Shown piece by piece: positions 19,886 to 20,044 of a DNA stretch of 20,044 nt; the stretch's first letter is position 1; each line of letters starts with the position of its first letter. The notes under the pieces were generated by a model. It did not search any database and was not told the DNA's origin. It saw only the letters and a list, made by a program, of their open reading frames with translations. Position numbers and translations under genes: made by a program. Source of the stretch: a virus; IMG/VR virus record IMGVR_UViG_3300021425_000248, positions 1 to 20,044 of that record. The stretch is one strand, 5' to 3'.

Positions 19886-20044
19886 TTGAACATTACAGAC
19901 CTCAAGTACGCAGGGATCTTATCGACTCGCCTCGAGCGTTTCTCTATCAAATCATACTCACCATATAGAGCAAACATGCGTTGTCCTATCTGTGGTGATT
20001 CCCAAAAATCAAAAACTAAAGCACGTGGTTGGATTCTAGAAAAA
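19886..20044 (+). CDS. 61: DNA primase, T4 gp61-like (N-terminal part, runs off the window)
   Basis: This is the start of the primase that makes RNA primers for lagging-strand synthesis with the gp41 helicase. I choose TTG 19886 because GGAG (19876-19879) is six bases upstream and the frame stays open for all 53 visible codons. The next ATG is 30 codons in, inside the conserved part. The protein reads NITDLKYAGILSTRLERFSI and then RANMRCPICGDSQKSK, where C33-P-I-C36-G is the first half of the zinc-binding site of T4-type primases, followed by ARGWILEK. The other zinc ligands lie beyond the window. It has its own early promoter, and 16 kb separates it from gene 41. Confidence 0.88.
   Translation, partial: MNITDLKYAGILSTRLERFSIKSYSPYRANMRCPICGDSQKSKTKARGWILEK

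Noticed and set aside
1-20044. CRISPR arrays, insertion sequences or attachment sites
   Set aside because: I saw no regularly spaced repeats, no transposase or integrase gene and no terminal inverted repeats. The only long repeat is the protein domain pair in the 17475 gene.

Overview
The window looks like part of the genome of a T4-like marine myovirus (Tevenvirinae-like, of the kind infecting ocean bacteria). The reasons are a replication block of gp43 DNA polymerase, UvsX and gp41 helicase at the left, a gp61-type primase at the right edge, near-consensus T4 late promoters (TATAAATA type) before many genes, and a large set of modular proteins that I recognise from marine T4-like phages. 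Every gene I can support is on the + strand. The DNA is AT-rich (about 40% G+C by eye) and tightly packed, with many ATGA or TAATG stop/start overlaps. The host is not certain. The IscU copy is of the proteobacterial Isc type and the DUF1127 gene is typical of proteobacteria, so a marine proteobacterium is more likely than a cyanobacterium.

Layout. 1-3372: replication and recombination (end of gp43, a small conserved gene, uvsX, gene 41). 3380-3978: three small unknown genes. 4001-4426: iscU, an iron-sulphur scaffold gene with a terminator-like hairpin inside its last codons, followed by a gene-free stretch (4427-4643) that holds a second folded element and a late promoter. 4644-5685: four small unknown genes. 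5730-8816: two probable nuclease-fold proteins and a KxDG ligase-like protein. 8933-9594: a DUF1127 protein, a small partner, a terminator, and a small membrane protein. 9597-10076: a protein with a SAP-like N-terminus. 10143-13364: a 1073-residue multi-module protein with an NMN-adenylyltransferase-like domain. 13361-15490: a ParB-like protein, a GH19 endolysin, and three small virion-type proteins. 15525-17438: two more modular proteins. 17475-18341: a probable structural protein with two internal repeats. 18413-19814: three conserved unknown genes. 19823-19850: a consensus sigma70 promoter, followed by the start of the primase gene (19886 to the window end).

How the parts fit. Roughly 16 kb of mostly late-promoter-driven accessory genes sits between the helicase and primase genes. 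The main idea from this reading is that much of it is a head-cargo system. Several proteins start with a short leader (pattern M-x-x-F-x-x-F-x-x-E) resembling the T4 capsid targeting sequence MKTYxEFIAE. The large modular proteins carry T4 prohead-protease-like sites (L/I-x-E before A, G or S) at module boundaries. If correct, a nuclease, a ligase-like enzyme, an NMNAT-like enzyme, a ParB-like protein and a small Cys-rich peptide would be packaged with the DNA, trimmed in the head and delivered to the next host. This is inference from sequence patterns and has not been tested here.
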